NCBI GenBank assembly: GCA_020634875.1
Contig: JACKAX010000022.1
Span: forward strand, 1 to 58,419
Direction of reading: 5' to 3'
DNA: 58,419 nt
DNA from: Anaerolineales bacterium
GTDB taxonomy: Bacteria > Chloroflexota > Anaerolineae > Anaerolineales > JABWBV01
A program made the position numbers and the translations under genes. This document shows, one piece after another, positions 45,933-54,558 of this stretch. The notes under the pieces were generated by a model. That model made no database searches. It worked only from the letters and a program-made list of their open reading frames with translations, and was not told the DNA's origin. Positions within the stretch are counted from its first letter, which is position 1. Each line of letters starts with the position of its first letter.

Positions 45933-45961
45933 TTGATAGAGGTGGTCTTTTTCAGTATAAA
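45933..45961 (+). promoter_or_regulatory. Promoter of the sdh operon
   Basis: TTGATA and TATAAA are 17 bases apart. A leader of about 97 bases precedes the sdhC ATG. Confidence 0.6.
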
Positions 45962-46064
45962 GAATTTTTTCCCGTGTAGGAGACGGTATCTAAAGTAGAA
46001 CGCAGTTTAGCCCCTGATGGGCGGAGTCTCCAATGCGTTCACAATCTATTTTTCAGGAGAATCT

Positions 46065-46496
46065 ATGTCCACATTTATGTCTTCTTTACAAACGACCCTC
46101 AAAGGGTACGCGACGTATCGTGGCCGGGAAGGGCACCTGAGTTTTGTTCTTCACCGACTCACAGGATTGGGCACGTTATTGTTTTTACTCATCCATATTG
46201 TTGATACGTCATTCGTTTACTTTAAACCGGAACTTTATGGAGAGGCTATCAAACTGTATCAATCCACACTCTTTATGCTTGGCGAGATCGGCTTGGTGTT
46301 CTCCGTCATTTTTCACGGTGTGAATGGGTTACGGATCGCTTTCCTTGACCTCCGCAAGCCCTCGGGGTGGCACATTGAAAGCCAACGGAAATCCGTGCGA
46401 ACTACATTGACCATTAGCATTATTTTGTGGTTGCCTGCAGCCCTTTGGATGGGCTACAACCTGCTCCACTACAACTTTCACATGTTTGGAGGTTAA
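46065..46496 (+). CDS. sdhC: Succinate dehydrogenase cytochrome b subunit
   Basis: Membrane anchor subunit of complex II that passes electrons from the iron-sulfur subunit to quinone. The 143-residue protein has three membrane helices, the SFVLHRLTGLGTLLFLLIHI signature in helix 1 and FHGVNGLRIAFLDL in helix 2, the latter with a candidate heme-ligand His. The ATG at 46065 has an AGGAGA site; a longer frame from 46017 is unsupported. It overlaps sdhD at the stop codon. Confidence 0.93.
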   Translation: MSTFMSSLQTTLKGYATYRGREGHLSFVLHRLTGLGTLLFLLIHIVDTSFVYFKPELYGEAIKLYQSTLFMLGEIGLVFSVIFHGVNGLRIAFLDLRKPSGWHIESQRKSVRTTLTISIILWLPAALWMGYNLLHYNFHMFGG

Positions 46497-46498
46497 TG

Positions 46499-46885
46499 AT
46501 GGCTGCTCGAACCATTACTCCCCCTAAAAATTTTGAAAACACTGCCTGGAAATGGATGCGTTACAGTGGCGTTGCCCTGATTCCGCTCGTATGGATTCAT
46601 GTTCTCTGGCAAGATGTCATTACAGGGGTCCATGCCATTGATCTCGATTATGTTTTATTGCAACGCTGGAACAACATTGGTATCCAGGTCTATGATATTT
46701 TGCTTTTGGCGTTTGCCTTTGCCCACGGGATGAACGGCCTACGCCAGGTCGCCAACGACTTTATCCACGAGCCTAAAACTCAAAAAACTGTTGCTGGCAT
46801 CATTTTTATTCTCTGGCTCATCATTTCCATCATGGGTGCGGTCGCGATTATGGCTGCAGCCGCCAGCCATGCCGCTGGTGCATAG
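46499..46885 (+). CDS. sdhD: Succinate dehydrogenase membrane anchor subunit
   Basis: This second small membrane subunit of complex II has 128 residues and three helices, with [12 protein letters not shown] in helix 1 and [18 protein letters not shown] in helix 2 mirroring the His-x-x-Asn-Gly-Leu-Arg pattern of SdhC. Two ATGs are adjacent; the one at 46499 is six bases from a GGAGG site, while the one at 46496 overlaps the sdhC stop. It is co-transcribed with sdhC and sdhA. Confidence 0.9.
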   Translation: MAARTITPPKNFENTAWKWMRYSGVALIPLVWIHVLWQDVITGVHAIDLDYVLLQRWNNIGIQVYDILLLAFAFAHGMNGLRQVANDFIHEPKTQKTVAGIIFILWLIISIMGAVAIMAAAASHAAGA

Positions 46886-46901
46886 GACGGAGAACTTTAT
46901 T

Positions 46902-48698
46902 ATGGCTAAAACACATGAATTTGAAGTAATTGTCGTGGGGGCCGGTGGAGCGGGGCTAATGGCTGGTTTATATGCTTCCAAAACTGCCAAAACCGCCGTG
47001 CTTAGTAAACTATATCCTACTCGTTCACATACCGGAGCTGCGCAGGGGGGCGTAGGTGCAGCGCTAGGCAACGTTGAAGAAGATCATCCCGATTGGCACA
47101 CCTTTGACACCGTTAAAGGGTCTGATTACCTGGGCGACCAGGATGCCATCGAGTTTATGTGCCAAGAAGCGGTTCAAGCCGTTTATGAACTTGAAAACTA
47201 CGGTCTCCCCTTCAACCGCACACCCGAGGGAAAAATTGATCAACGGCCCTTCGGGGGTCACACCAACAATGTGACAAAAAAACCTGTCCGCCGAGCCTGT
47301 TTTGCGGCTGACCGTACCGGACACATGATCCTACAAACCCTCTACCAGCAGTGCATCAAAAATAACGTCACTTTTTATGATGAATTTCAGGTGGTAGATC
47401 TGATTATCACGAATGGTGTCACAGCTGGTGTTGTAGCTATTGAATTATCTACAGGTGAACTGCACACCTTCCGTGGAAAAGCTGTGATCTTCGCCACAGG
47501 TGGACATGGACGCGTATGGAGCATCACATCCAATGCTTATGCCTATAGCGGCGATGGCCCAGCGATTTTCATGCGACGTGGTCTACCTCAACAAGATTTG
47601 GAATTTTTCCAATTTCATCCAACCGGGATTTTCAAATTAGGTATTTTGATTACCGAAGGCGTACGTGGAGAAGGCGGTGTGTTGATCAATGGCAAAGGCG
47701 AGCGGTTTATGCCGCGCTATGCCCCCACCGTCAAAGACCTGGCCTCTCGCGATGTCATCAGCCGGGCGATATATTTAGAAATCGCAAATGGGAATGGCGT
47801 CAATGGTCAGGATTATGTTTATATGGATGTCCGTCCCGAGGTTGTAAACAAGTATGCCGAAATCGATGGCCGTACCCGCCCAGATGGCTCCCCCTATCGT
47901 GTGACAGGCGAAGAAATTCTTGGCAAACTGCCTGACATCATTGACTTTTGCCGAACTTATCTGGGTGTGGACCCGGTCAAAGCTCCTATGCCCATTCAAC
48001 CTACCGCCCACTATGCGATGGGTGGTATCCCCACCAATAAATACGGTGAAGTGGTCATTGATGGAAACGCCACCGTGCTCCCCGGCCTGTACGCGGCAGG
48101 CGAATGTGCGTGTGTGTCCGTGCATGGGGCAAACCGCCTGGGAACAAACTCGCTTGTGGATTTGATTGTGTTCGGAAAATATGCGGGGGTCCGCGCCGCC
48201 GAATATGCCAAAGGAGCCAGCCTGGCACCCATGCCTGCCCACGCACAAGATTATGTCCGGGGACAATTCGATGCTTTGTTAAACAGCAGTGGCTCAGAGC
48301 GCGTTCCTGACTTGGGGAACGAAATGAAAAAAGTTATGATGGATCATGTCAGTGTCTTCCGTACCGAAGAGGGGATGGCCAAAGCGCTCAACAAAGTGCG
48401 GGAATTACGCGAACGGTTCAAAAATGTGCGAGTGGAAGATCACGGCAAAGTTTTCAATACGGATTTGCTCAATGCCTGGGAATTAGGTAACTTGCTGGAT
48501 ATCGCAGAAGTGACAGCCCTGTGCGCCCTCAACCGCAAAGAAAGCCGCGGGGCTCACGCCCGCGAAGATTATCCCAAACGGGATGATGCAAACTGGCTGA
48601 AACACACATTAGCCTGGCGGGAGCAAAACGATGAACTCAAACTTGATTATCGTCCCGTCGTGATTACCAAATTCCAGCCGAAAGAGCGTGTTTATTAG
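46902..48698 (+). CDS. sdhA: Succinate dehydrogenase flavoprotein subunit
   Basis: The 598-residue catalytic subunit oxidises succinate to fumarate with covalently bound FAD. It has the dinucleotide-binding GAGGAG (13-18), the FAD-attachment His43 in SHTGAAQGG, the substrate-site QFHPTGI and EGVRGEGG blocks, and HYAMGGI and [11 protein letters not shown] near the C-terminal half of the FAD domain. A CGGAG site precedes the ATG at 46902; the longer frame overlaps sdhD. The order sdhC-sdhD-sdhA-sdhB is the classical one. Confidence 0.97.
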   Translation: MAKTHEFEVIVVGAGGAGLMAGLYASKTAKTAVLSKLYPTRSHTGAAQGGVGAALGNVEEDHPDWHTFDTVKGSDYLGDQDAIEFMCQEAVQAVYELENYGLPFNRTPEGKIDQRPFGGHTNNVTKKPVRRACFAADRTGHMILQTLYQQCIKNNVTFYDEFQVVDLIITNGVTAGVVAIELSTGELHTFRGKAVIFATGGHGRVWSITSNAYAYSGDGPAIFMRRGLPQQDLEFFQFHPTGIFKLGILITEGVRGEGGVLINGKGERFMPRYAPTVKDLASRDVISRAIYLEIANGNGVNGQDYVYMDVRPEVVNKYAEIDGRTRPDGSPYRVTGEEILGKLPDIIDFCRTYLGVDPVKAPMPIQPTAHYAMGGIPTNKYGEVVIDGNATVLPGLYAAGECACVSVHGANRLGTNSLVDLIVFGKYAGVRAAEYAKGASLAPMPAHAQDYVRGQFDALLNSSGSERVPDLGNEMKKVMMDHVSVFRTEEGMAKALNKVRELRERFKNVRVEDHGKVFNTDLLNAWELGNLLDIAEVTALCALNRKESRGAHAREDYPKRDDANWLKHTLAWREQNDELKLDYRPVVITKFQPKERVY

Positions 48699-48707
48699 GA
48701 GAGAACC

Positions 48708-49427
48708 ATGGCTGACAAACGAAATATCACCCTAAAATTGTTGCGTTTCAATCCCGAAAAGGACACCAAACCGCACTACGAAACTTATCAGCTTGAAGCC
48801 GCCCCCACTGACCGGATCCTTGACCTGTTGGAAGCCGTAAAAGGCTACCAGGATGGAACCCTGACCTTCCGCCGATCCTGTGCCCATGGGGTATGCGGCT
48901 CCGACGCGATGCGAATCAACGGACGGAACGCGCTTGCCTGTAAAGTGCTTGTCAAAGATATTGATTCCGATTTGATCACGGTCGAACCCCTGCTCGGGTT
49001 GAAAATCAAAAAAGACTTGGTTGTGGACATGGAACCGTTTTTTGAAAACTTTCGGTCAGTCATGCCCTATTTCATCAACGATAACCCACCCGCTGATGGA
49101 AAAGAACACTACCAAAGCCCGGAACAACGCGAACGGTTTGACGACACCACCAAATGTATTCTCTGCGCCGCTTGCACCACCTCCTGCCCTTCCTTCTGGT
49201 CTAATGACAATTACGTTGGCCCTGCAGCCATCGTCAATGCCCACCGATTTGTCTTTGACAGCCGCGATCAAGGGGCTGCCCAACGTTTGCAAATCCTCAA
49301 CGAGCAAATGGGCGTCTGGCGTTGCCGCACTGCATTTAACTGCACAGAAGCGTGCCCACGTGAGATTCACATCACCCAAGCCATTGCCGAAGTCAAACAG
49401 GCAATCATCACGGGTAAACTAGATTAA
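48708..49427 (+). CDS. sdhB: Succinate dehydrogenase iron-sulfur subunit
   Basis: The 239-residue electron-transfer subunit carries three iron-sulfur clusters. The [2Fe-2S] ligands are Cys58, Cys63 and Cys78, with Asp in the CGSDAM position, as in several other SdhB proteins. The [4Fe-4S] and [3Fe-4S] ligands are in CILCAACTTSCP and CRTAFNCTEACP. The gene begins nine bases after sdhA, with an AGGAG site. It is the last gene of the sdh operon, followed by a hairpin. Confidence 0.97.
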   Translation: MADKRNITLKLLRFNPEKDTKPHYETYQLEAAPTDRILDLLEAVKGYQDGTLTFRRSCAHGVCGSDAMRINGRNALACKVLVKDIDSDLITVEPLLGLKIKKDLVVDMEPFFENFRSVMPYFINDNPPADGKEHYQSPEQRERFDDTTKCILCAACTTSCPSFWSNDNYVGPAAIVNAHRFVFDSRDQGAAQRLQILNEQMGVWRCRTAFNCTEACPREIHITQAIAEVKQAIITGKLD

Positions 49428-49439
49428 TCGTTTGGGGAG

Positions 49440-49475
49440 TGAGGCCTTCACACAATCGCCCATGTGGAGGCCTCA
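49440..49475 (+). terminator. Hairpin after sdhB
   Basis: TGAGGCCTTCACA faces TGTGGAGGCCTCA, a 13-bp stem with one mismatch. No T-run follows, so it may be a weak terminator or an mRNA-stabilising structure. Confidence 0.55.
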
Positions 49476-49510
49476 CATCCCATTCATTTTCCCGGTGAGG
49501 CGTTGAAAAC

Positions 49511-50617
49511 GTGGCAATAGACAGTGCCGAAAGCAAGACCCTTATCGAGAGCAAAATTCTCTCTCGTCCAACCGTGCTAGTCGCGGATGACGATTGGTTA
49601 AATCGGGATTTATTAAAAGTATATTTGGAAAACGCGGGGTTTTATGTTGAAGTTTTTGTCAATGGGGAAGAGGCATGGCAAGCCATCCAGGATGGTTTTC
49701 GGCCTGATATTGTCCTTTCCGATATGCAAATGCCAAAAATGGATGGGCTGGAATTTTGTAAACGGGTCAAACAGCATCCTACGATGCAATTAGTTCCCGT
49801 CGTGATTGTCACCGGCATGGATGATGACGATGATCGGTTACGCGCCATTAAAGCGGGGGCCGATGATTTTGTCACCAAACCCTTCAATTCACTGGTTTTG
49901 CTCACCCGCGTCCGCTCTTTACTCCGTATCAAATTTCTGTACGATGAATTGGAAAACCGGAATAAGCTCCTTCGTCGGGTACTTAACCGTTATGTTGATG
50001 AAGAAGTCGCCAGCATTATTTTGACTGATCCCGAAAAACATCTCAAACTGGGCGGGGAAATGCGGTTTGTCACTGTGTTATTTGCCGACCTCCGCGGTTT
50101 TACGCGTTTTACTGAACACAATACCCCAGCCAAAGTCGTGGAAACCCTAAACAAAATCTACAACCAGTTTGTCGAAGTCATTTTTGAACATAAAGGCACT
50201 TTTGATAAATTTCTTGGCGATGGGCTCATCACCTTCTTCGGTGCCCCTGTGAGTGCAGAGGATGATACCCTCCGTGCCCTGCAAGCCGCGCTCGAAATGC
50301 AACGCCGCTTTGCTGTGTTGGAAGCAGAATTAAGCGAAGGGTTGAACGTGCCTCCGCGTGGAGTCGGCATCGGCATTCATGCAGGAGAAGCAGTGGTGGG
50401 CAATATTGGTTCCGAACGCGCTATGGATTACACGGTCATCGGCGACACGGTTAATACTGCCCGTCGCTTACAAGAAGAAGCGGGACCAGGCGAAATTTAC
50501 ATTAGCGAAACGGTATATAAGCAAGTACCCCAGGCCAAAGTCATCCCGCTGGCTCCCAAAATGCTCCACGGCAAATCAGAACCCTTTCCTACCTTTGCAC
50601 TATTAGGGCTGGGTTGA
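49511..50617 (+). CDS. Response regulator with class III adenylate/guanylate cyclase output
   Basis: A 368-residue cytoplasmic protein. Residues 20-140 form a receiver domain with phospho-acceptor Asp71 (LSDMQMPKMDG) and the Lys in TKPFNSL. A linker helix follows, then a class III nucleotide cyclase from about 185: metal-binding Asp in FADLRGFT, FDKFLGDGL, and DYTVIGDTVNTARRL with the transition-state Asn and Arg. The cyclase appears catalytically complete; the Lys in FDKFLGDG favours ATP. The start is a GTG at 49511 with a GTGAGG site. No partner kinase is adjacent. It links phosphorylation to cAMP production. Confidence 0.92.
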   Translation: MAIDSAESKTLIESKILSRPTVLVADDDWLNRDLLKVYLENAGFYVEVFVNGEEAWQAIQDGFRPDIVLSDMQMPKMDGLEFCKRVKQHPTMQLVPVVIVTGMDDDDDRLRAIKAGADDFVTKPFNSLVLLTRVRSLLRIKFLYDELENRNKLLRRVLNRYVDEEVASIILTDPEKHLKLGGEMRFVTVLFADLRGFTRFTEHNTPAKVVETLNKIYNQFVEVIFEHKGTFDKFLGDGLITFFGAPVSAEDDTLRALQAALEMQRRFAVLEAELSEGLNVPPRGVGIGIHAGEAVVGNIGSERAMDYTVIGDTVNTARRLQEEAGPGEIYISETVYKQVPQAKVIPLAPKMLHGKSEPFPTFALLGLG

Positions 50618-50620
50618 TCG

Positions 50621-50649
50621 TTGTTGCCCTCCCTACCTAATGCTATAAT
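50621..50649 (+). promoter_or_regulatory. Promoter of tRNA-Arg
   Basis: TTGTTG and TATAAT are separated by 17 bases, with the -10 ending 12 bases before the tRNA 5' end. Confidence 0.65.
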
Positions 50650-50661
50650 TCCCCCGCTTTC

Positions 50662-50733
50662 GCCCTCGTAGCACAAAGGATAGTGCAAGAACCTCCTAAG
50701 TTCGAGATCTGGGTTCGACTCCCAGCGGGGGCA
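50662..50733 (+). tRNA. tRNA-Arg (anticodon CCT)
   Basis: The cloverleaf folds by eye: acceptor GCCCTCG with CGGGGGC, D stem GCAC/GTGC, anticodon loop CTCCTAA with CCT at the anticodon position, and T arm CTGGG-TTCGACT-CCCAG. The discriminator base is A and CCA is not encoded. The outermost anticodon-stem pair is mismatched. It reads the rare AGG codon. Confidence 0.92.
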
Positions 50734-50747
50734 TACCCACTTTAGAC

Positions 50748-50790
50748 AAAAAAGGGTGTTGTGTAGAACCTACACAACACCCTTTTTTGT
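50748..50790. terminator. Bidirectional terminator after tRNA-Arg
   Basis: A 16-bp stem (50751-50766 with 50770-50785), with A and T runs on the outside, ends the tRNA transcript and the leftward small gene. Confidence 0.9.
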
Positions 50791-50808
50791 CTAATCTAAT
50801 CGAAAAGG

Positions 50809-50940
50809 TTAGCGATTTAGAAACATCGGCACAACCATAGACAGAATCACAAAAATCGAAAAAACAACAATGACAATTTGTTGCGTTCGCATCCGTTTTT
50901 CTGCTTTTTTAGAAGGTTGGGTTTTCTTTTTTGCAGCCAT
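50809..50940 (-). CDS. 43-residue Lys-rich single-helix membrane protein
   Basis: A short frame with a good start: AAGGAG precedes a double ATG, the second (50940) with six-base spacing. The product begins MAAKKKTQPSKKAEKRMR, a strongly basic cytoplasmic segment, followed by one hydrophobic helix (IVIVVFSIFVILSMVVPMF) and LNR. No family is recognised. It has its own terminator. Positive-inside topology would put the N-terminus in the cytoplasm. A real gene is likely from the ribosome-binding site and composition. Confidence 0.7.
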   Translation of the reverse strand: MAAKKKTQPSKKAEKRMRTQQIVIVVFSIFVILSMVVPMFLNR

Positions 50941-51002
50941 CATATACTCCTTTATAAGGGATACTGTACTCAACATCGAGAGAAATAGGTTTCGGCGAGT
51001 AC

Positions 51003-51398
51003 CTAGGGGATTTTATTTTGTCGGTTTTTTTCAGCCAATTCAATCGCTTCGTCTAATTCATCCATCGTCATAGGTTTGAACACATAACCATCCGCGCCGA
51101 GATTCATTGCGCGTTCAACCATTTCATCGGCACTTTCAACAGACAGGATCACAATTGAAATATGATCCCATCTTTCCCGACTGCGGATGAATTCTAACAC
51201 ATCAATGCCCGTCACACCCGGCATGTTCATGTCCAGGATAATCAAATCGGGGGAGGTGCCATTCAACATCAGTTGCACAGCCTCGCGGGGGTGCAAAAAT
51301 GACCGGGCCTCAAATCCCAGGGACTTGAGCATCAGGCGGATAATATACCCCATTTCAGCGTCATCATCAATTGACCAGGCAATTTTTAATGTCCGCAC
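51003..51398 (-). CDS. Single-domain response regulator (receiver only)
   Basis: A 131-residue CheY-like receiver with the acidic pocket in SIDDDAE, phospho-acceptor Asp56 in ILDMNMPG, Ser86 in the switch position and Lys109 in FKPM. It has no output domain. The start is a GTG at 51398 whose ribosome-binding site (GGAG) lies in the last codons of uvrC, so it is translationally coupled to that gene. A partner kinase is not in the window. It could act by protein contact, as CheY or Spo0F do. Confidence 0.9.
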   Translation of the reverse strand: MRTLKIAWSIDDDAEMGYIIRLMLKSLGFEARSFLHPREAVQLMLNGTSPDLIILDMNMPGVTGIDVLEFIRSRERWDHISIVILSVESADEMVERAMNLGADGYVFKPMTMDELDEAIELAEKNRQNKIP

Positions 51399-51400
51399 TT

Positions 51401-53263
51401 TTACTCCAAATGCGCCTTAATACTCTCTGCAATAGACAGCGTAATCCCCGAAACTTTTTGAAGGGCTTCGAGACTGGCCGTTTGGATATGCTCAAGATCG
51501 CCAAAATAATTTAATAACGCCTTACGTTTTGCTGGCCCAATCCCAGGGATCGCATCCAAACGCGATGCAATCCCCGCTTTATCCCGTCTCGCGCGGTGCG
51601 CCGTAATCGCGAACCGATGCGCCTCATCCCGAATTCGCTGCACCAGAAATAACCCCTGCGAACTGCGCTCAAGCATCACCGGCACAGGATTCCCCGGCAG
51701 GAAAATCTCTTCCTCCCGTTTCGCCAACCCCACCACTTTAAACTTCCCCAACAACCCAAACTTTTCCAACACATCTACCGCACGCCCCAACTGCCCCTTC
51801 CCCCCATCCACAATCAGCAAATCGGGCAGGAACCCAAACGAGGCGTCGGTTTTGTGACCGGGAGTATTTTTTTCTTCTTCCTCAGTCAGATAACGGTTAA
51901 AGCGGCGGGTCAGCACCTCTTCCATGCTGGAAAAATCGTCAGGCCCCACAACGGTTTTGATGTTGAACCGGCGATATTTTTGCTTCTCCGGCACACCGCG
52001 CTCGAACACGACCATACTCCCCACGGACGCAGTGCCCTGTGTGTTGGAGATGTCGTAGCACTCGATCCGATTCGGGGGGGTGAGCAATTGCAGGGCTTCT
52101 TGCAACTCCGCGAGGGCCAGGGTTTGTTTGTGTTTGTCCGCTTCCCACTGGGCACGGAGGGCGGTTAGGGTCTCAGTGGCATTTTCGGCGGCCATCTGCA
52201 CCAGATCGCGTTGTTGCCCCTCGCGCGGGATCAGGAGTTCGACCTTTTCGCCGCCCCGTTTGGTTTTGAGCCATTGGTGGATAACGGCGGCCTCCTCGAT
52301 TTCGTGAGGGAGCAGCACCTGTTCGGGCACGTTGGGTGATTGGTCGTAAAACTGCTGCAAAAAGTCCGCCATCACTTCCCCATCCGGGGTATCTTCTGTC
52401 CCTTCGAGGAGAAAATATTCCCGCCCGATCAGTTTCCCGCCCCGGATAAAGAAAATCTGCACGCACGCTTCCTTGTCCGCCCGCGCCATCGCCACCACGT
52501 CTGAATCGGCATAATCCGAGGCGAACACCACCTTCTGACGTTTGACCACGTTATCAATCGCTCGGAGTTGGTCACGCTTGGCCGCGGCGCGTTCAAAATT
52601 TAACGTTTCAGCAGCGTCTTGCATTTCCACCTGCAACCGGCCTACGATCTCTTCCGTATGCCCGCCCAAAAAGTTCATAAAATCCTGGATCATCAGCCGG
52701 TATTCGGCTTGCGAAACCGCGCCAATGCACGGGCCGTTGCACAGTTTGATGTCGAAATACAAACATGCCCGCTCATCCTTCCCGGTGATCTCCCGGTCAC
52801 ACGTCAGGTACGGGAAAATCCGGCGGAGCACGTCCAGCGTTTGGTGCACGGCCCACACGCTCGTGTACGGGCCAAAGTACCGGGCCCCGTCATCCGCCAT
52901 CTCCCGCGTCACGGTCACTTTGGGGTAGGGCATGGCCCAATGCACTTTGATGTACGGGTAGCGTTTGTCGTCCTTCATCCGCACGTTGTAATGCGGGCGA
53001 TGGCGCTTGATCAGGTTCATCTCCAGGATCAACGCTTCCAACTCGGAGCCGACGACAATCCATTCGATGTCGGCAATTTTTCGCACCAGTTGGCGCGTTT
53101 TGTTATCGTGGTTCGCACTCGCGTGGAAATAAGAGCGCACCCGGTTTCGCAGATTGATCGCTTTCCCCACGTAAATGATCTTCCCATCTTTATCTTTCAT
53201 TAGATAACAACCGGGTTTAGTAGGCAGGGTGTCTAACAGGGCTTGAACATGAGCGGTAGCCAT
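51401..53263 (-). CDS. uvrC: Excinuclease ABC subunit C
   Basis: UvrC makes the two incisions on either side of a DNA lesion in nucleotide excision repair. The 620-residue protein has the GIY-YIG nuclease domain at 10-90 (GCYLMKDKDGKIIYVGKA), a Cys-containing linker, a UVR motif around 205-235, the RNase H-like C-terminal nuclease with LLIVDGGKGQL, and a terminal helix-hairpin-helix (IPGIGPAKRKALLNYFG). A TAAAAT box lies nine bases before the ATG with no ribosome-binding site, so the mRNA has almost no leader. The receiver gene follows with a two-base gap. Confidence 0.97.
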   Translation of the reverse strand: MATAHVQALLDTLPTKPGCYLMKDKDGKIIYVGKAINLRNRVRSYFHASANHDNKTRQLVRKIADIEWIVVGSELEALILEMNLIKRHRPHYNVRMKDDKRYPYIKVHWAMPYPKVTVTREMADDGARYFGPYTSVWAVHQTLDVLRRIFPYLTCDREITGKDERACLYFDIKLCNGPCIGAVSQAEYRLMIQDFMNFLGGHTEEIVGRLQVEMQDAAETLNFERAAAKRDQLRAIDNVVKRQKVVFASDYADSDVVAMARADKEACVQIFFIRGGKLIGREYFLLEGTEDTPDGEVMADFLQQFYDQSPNVPEQVLLPHEIEEAAVIHQWLKTKRGGEKVELLIPREGQQRDLVQMAAENATETLTALRAQWEADKHKQTLALAELQEALQLLTPPNRIECYDISNTQGTASVGSMVVFERGVPEKQKYRRFNIKTVVGPDDFSSMEEVLTRRFNRYLTEEEEKNTPGHKTDASFGFLPDLLIVDGGKGQLGRAVDVLEKFGLLGKFKVVGLAKREEEIFLPGNPVPVMLERSSQGLFLVQRIRDEAHRFAITAHRARRDKAGIASRLDAIPGIGPAKRKALLNYFGDLEHIQTASLEALQKVSGITLSIAESIKAHLE

Positions 53264-53316
53264 AGCGGGAAAATTTTATCACGCCACACCTTTGTAAAAC
53301 CATAGTTCTATCGGGG

Positions 53317-53757
53317 CTACAACAAATTGCCCTGCACACCATATAAATTTTCGATCTTATCGGGCCACAGAAAGGTGTTTGCAGCCCGCAAGAGCAATTC
53401 TGCATAAAATGGAACATCTAACATGGCAGGATCGGGCGGGATGGGCAAGTCCCGTGCGTAAACACGCGGGTTCCTGCGCGTGAACAGGAACCGGACAGGT
53501 TGCCCCAGACGGGTCGGTTTGCCCGCTTCTTCGAGTTGGGTCGCGGCGCGGGCAGCCGAGGATTTCACCCGGTAGGCGTCCAGAACGTGGTTGGCCAGGC
53601 TGCTCGCCATCATGTGTTGGCGGGCGCTGGCAAAAAGGGCATCGAACAGGTGTTGATCTTCGCGGCGCAGTGCCCGGCGGAAGTCCGCAAACGCGCGTTG
53701 TTCTTCGAGGATGATCTGATTGATGGTTTGGAGAGTACGGCCCACAAAAATCCTCAT
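53317..53757 (-). CDS. Uncharacterised protein co-encoded with a Rad51-like protein
   Basis: A 146-residue soluble protein: a helical N-terminal half (GRTLQTINQIILEEQRAFADFRRAL, split here as two helices) and a second half with VRFLFTRRNP and Pro-rich segments ending in NLYGVQGNLL. I recognise no family. The ATG at 53757 begins the predicted helix; an alternative in-frame start is at 53790. No ribosome-binding site is clear for either. It follows the Rad51-like gene on the same strand by about 30-60 bases and lies just upstream of uvrC, suggesting a DNA-related role. Confidence 0.6.
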   Translation of the reverse strand: MRIFVGRTLQTINQIILEEQRAFADFRRALRREDQHLFDALFASARQHMMASSLANHVLDAYRVKSSAARAATQLEEAGKPTRLGQPVRFLFTRRNPRVYARDLPIPPDPAMLDVPFYAELLLRAANTFLWPDKIENLYGVQGNLL

Positions 53758-53817
53758 GAGGTAACAAGGTGAAAGTCCCTGGCGATACATCGCTTGAAGT
53801 GACTGTCACCTTATGGT

Positions 53818-54351
53818 CTATAACAACCGCGCGGGTGGGTCAGGGCGCGGGGTTTCGCGGATGAAAACATGATCGGCGATGTCCAGAAGGGCTTCGACAA
53901 GCCGTTCCCGGTCGGGTTGGTGAACGCGCGGGGGGTGGATGCTGACGATTACGGGAGCAGATTTGCGGAGGCGGTTCAGATGGCCCAACGCCACACCTAA
54001 CAACCGGTAGCTCTCTGCCGCGGAGATACTTTCATCGTAAAAAGTCGCCAGAAAGTCGAGGATGAGTTGTGGGATGTTGGAAGCAGGAGTCTCTTCGAGC
54101 AGCGTGAGCATTTGGTAGCAGGTGAACACACGCGCGACATGAATCCGGCTGAGGGTTTCGGTCAGTTGTGCTGTCCGGCGGCGCAGGAAACGGGCAATTT
54201 GATAGGCATCAAAGGAGTTGCCGCCGTCCAACACGCCCACCCGCCCGCGCAGGGCAAGCAGGGCAGTGAGTTCAAGCATTTTGCCTTCTTCCGCGCGGGG
54301 CGTGACCATCACGGCAAGTTCGTTGGGTTGGAGCTGATCTAAAGCGTTCAT
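53818..54351 (-). CDS. Degenerate RecA/Rad51-like protein
   Basis: A 177-residue protein whose blocks occur in RecA-family order: a remnant of Walker A (TPRAEEGKMLE, where GK is kept but the Thr/Ser is Met), a strand with VGVLDGGNSFDAYQIARF resembling the IDTEGTF region of Rad51, VARVFTCYQM like the Rad51 ARAFNTDHQ region, and a Walker B-like PQLILDFLATFYDE. It lacks the N-terminal DNA-binding part. ATP binding may be weak or lost, as in some Rad51 paralogues. A TATCTT box lies six bases before the ATG. It heads a two-gene unit next to uvrC. The assignment is by eye and moderate. Confidence 0.55.
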   Translation of the reverse strand: MNALDQLQPNELAVMVTPRAEEGKMLELTALLALRGRVGVLDGGNSFDAYQIARFLRRRTAQLTETLSRIHVARVFTCYQMLTLLEETPASNIPQLILDFLATFYDESISAAESYRLLGVALGHLNRLRKSAPVIVSIHPPRVHQPDRERLVEALLDIADHVFIRETPRPDPPARLL

Positions 54352-54398
54352 GTCCCCAAGATAGCATTGTGTAAAAAGAAAAACTATCCTCCTCGCGC

Positions 54399-54430
54399 AT
54401 TAATCCAGGGGTGATTTTTGGATTAATCCA
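54399..54430 (-). promoter_or_regulatory. TGGATTAATCCA palindrome upstream of the Rad51-like gene
   Basis: The perfect 12-bp palindrome TGGATTAATCCA (54419-54430) and a half-site ATTAATCCA (54399-54407) lie 48-79 bases upstream of the ATG at 54351, a plausible operator. The remainder of 54431-54558 shows nothing else. Confidence 0.45.
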
Positions 54431-54558
54431 GAGGGTGAGCCAGATATGGGGTTGTCAGACAAATAGGGGGCGTATATACCCGCACAAACTTCGGATGTCT
54501 TTAGGATACAAAAGAAAAGTCGCATCAACCGAAATTCGTTTGGAGACTTCCGAAGTTT

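Noticed and set aside
48708..49427. Missing [2Fe-2S] ligand in SdhB (Asp in place of the third Cys)
   Set aside because: The CGSD variant is common in functional SdhB proteins and is not a defect.
49440..49475. Strong rho-independent terminator after sdhB
   Set aside because: The hairpin is good but no T-run follows, so it is listed only as a weak or alternative structure.
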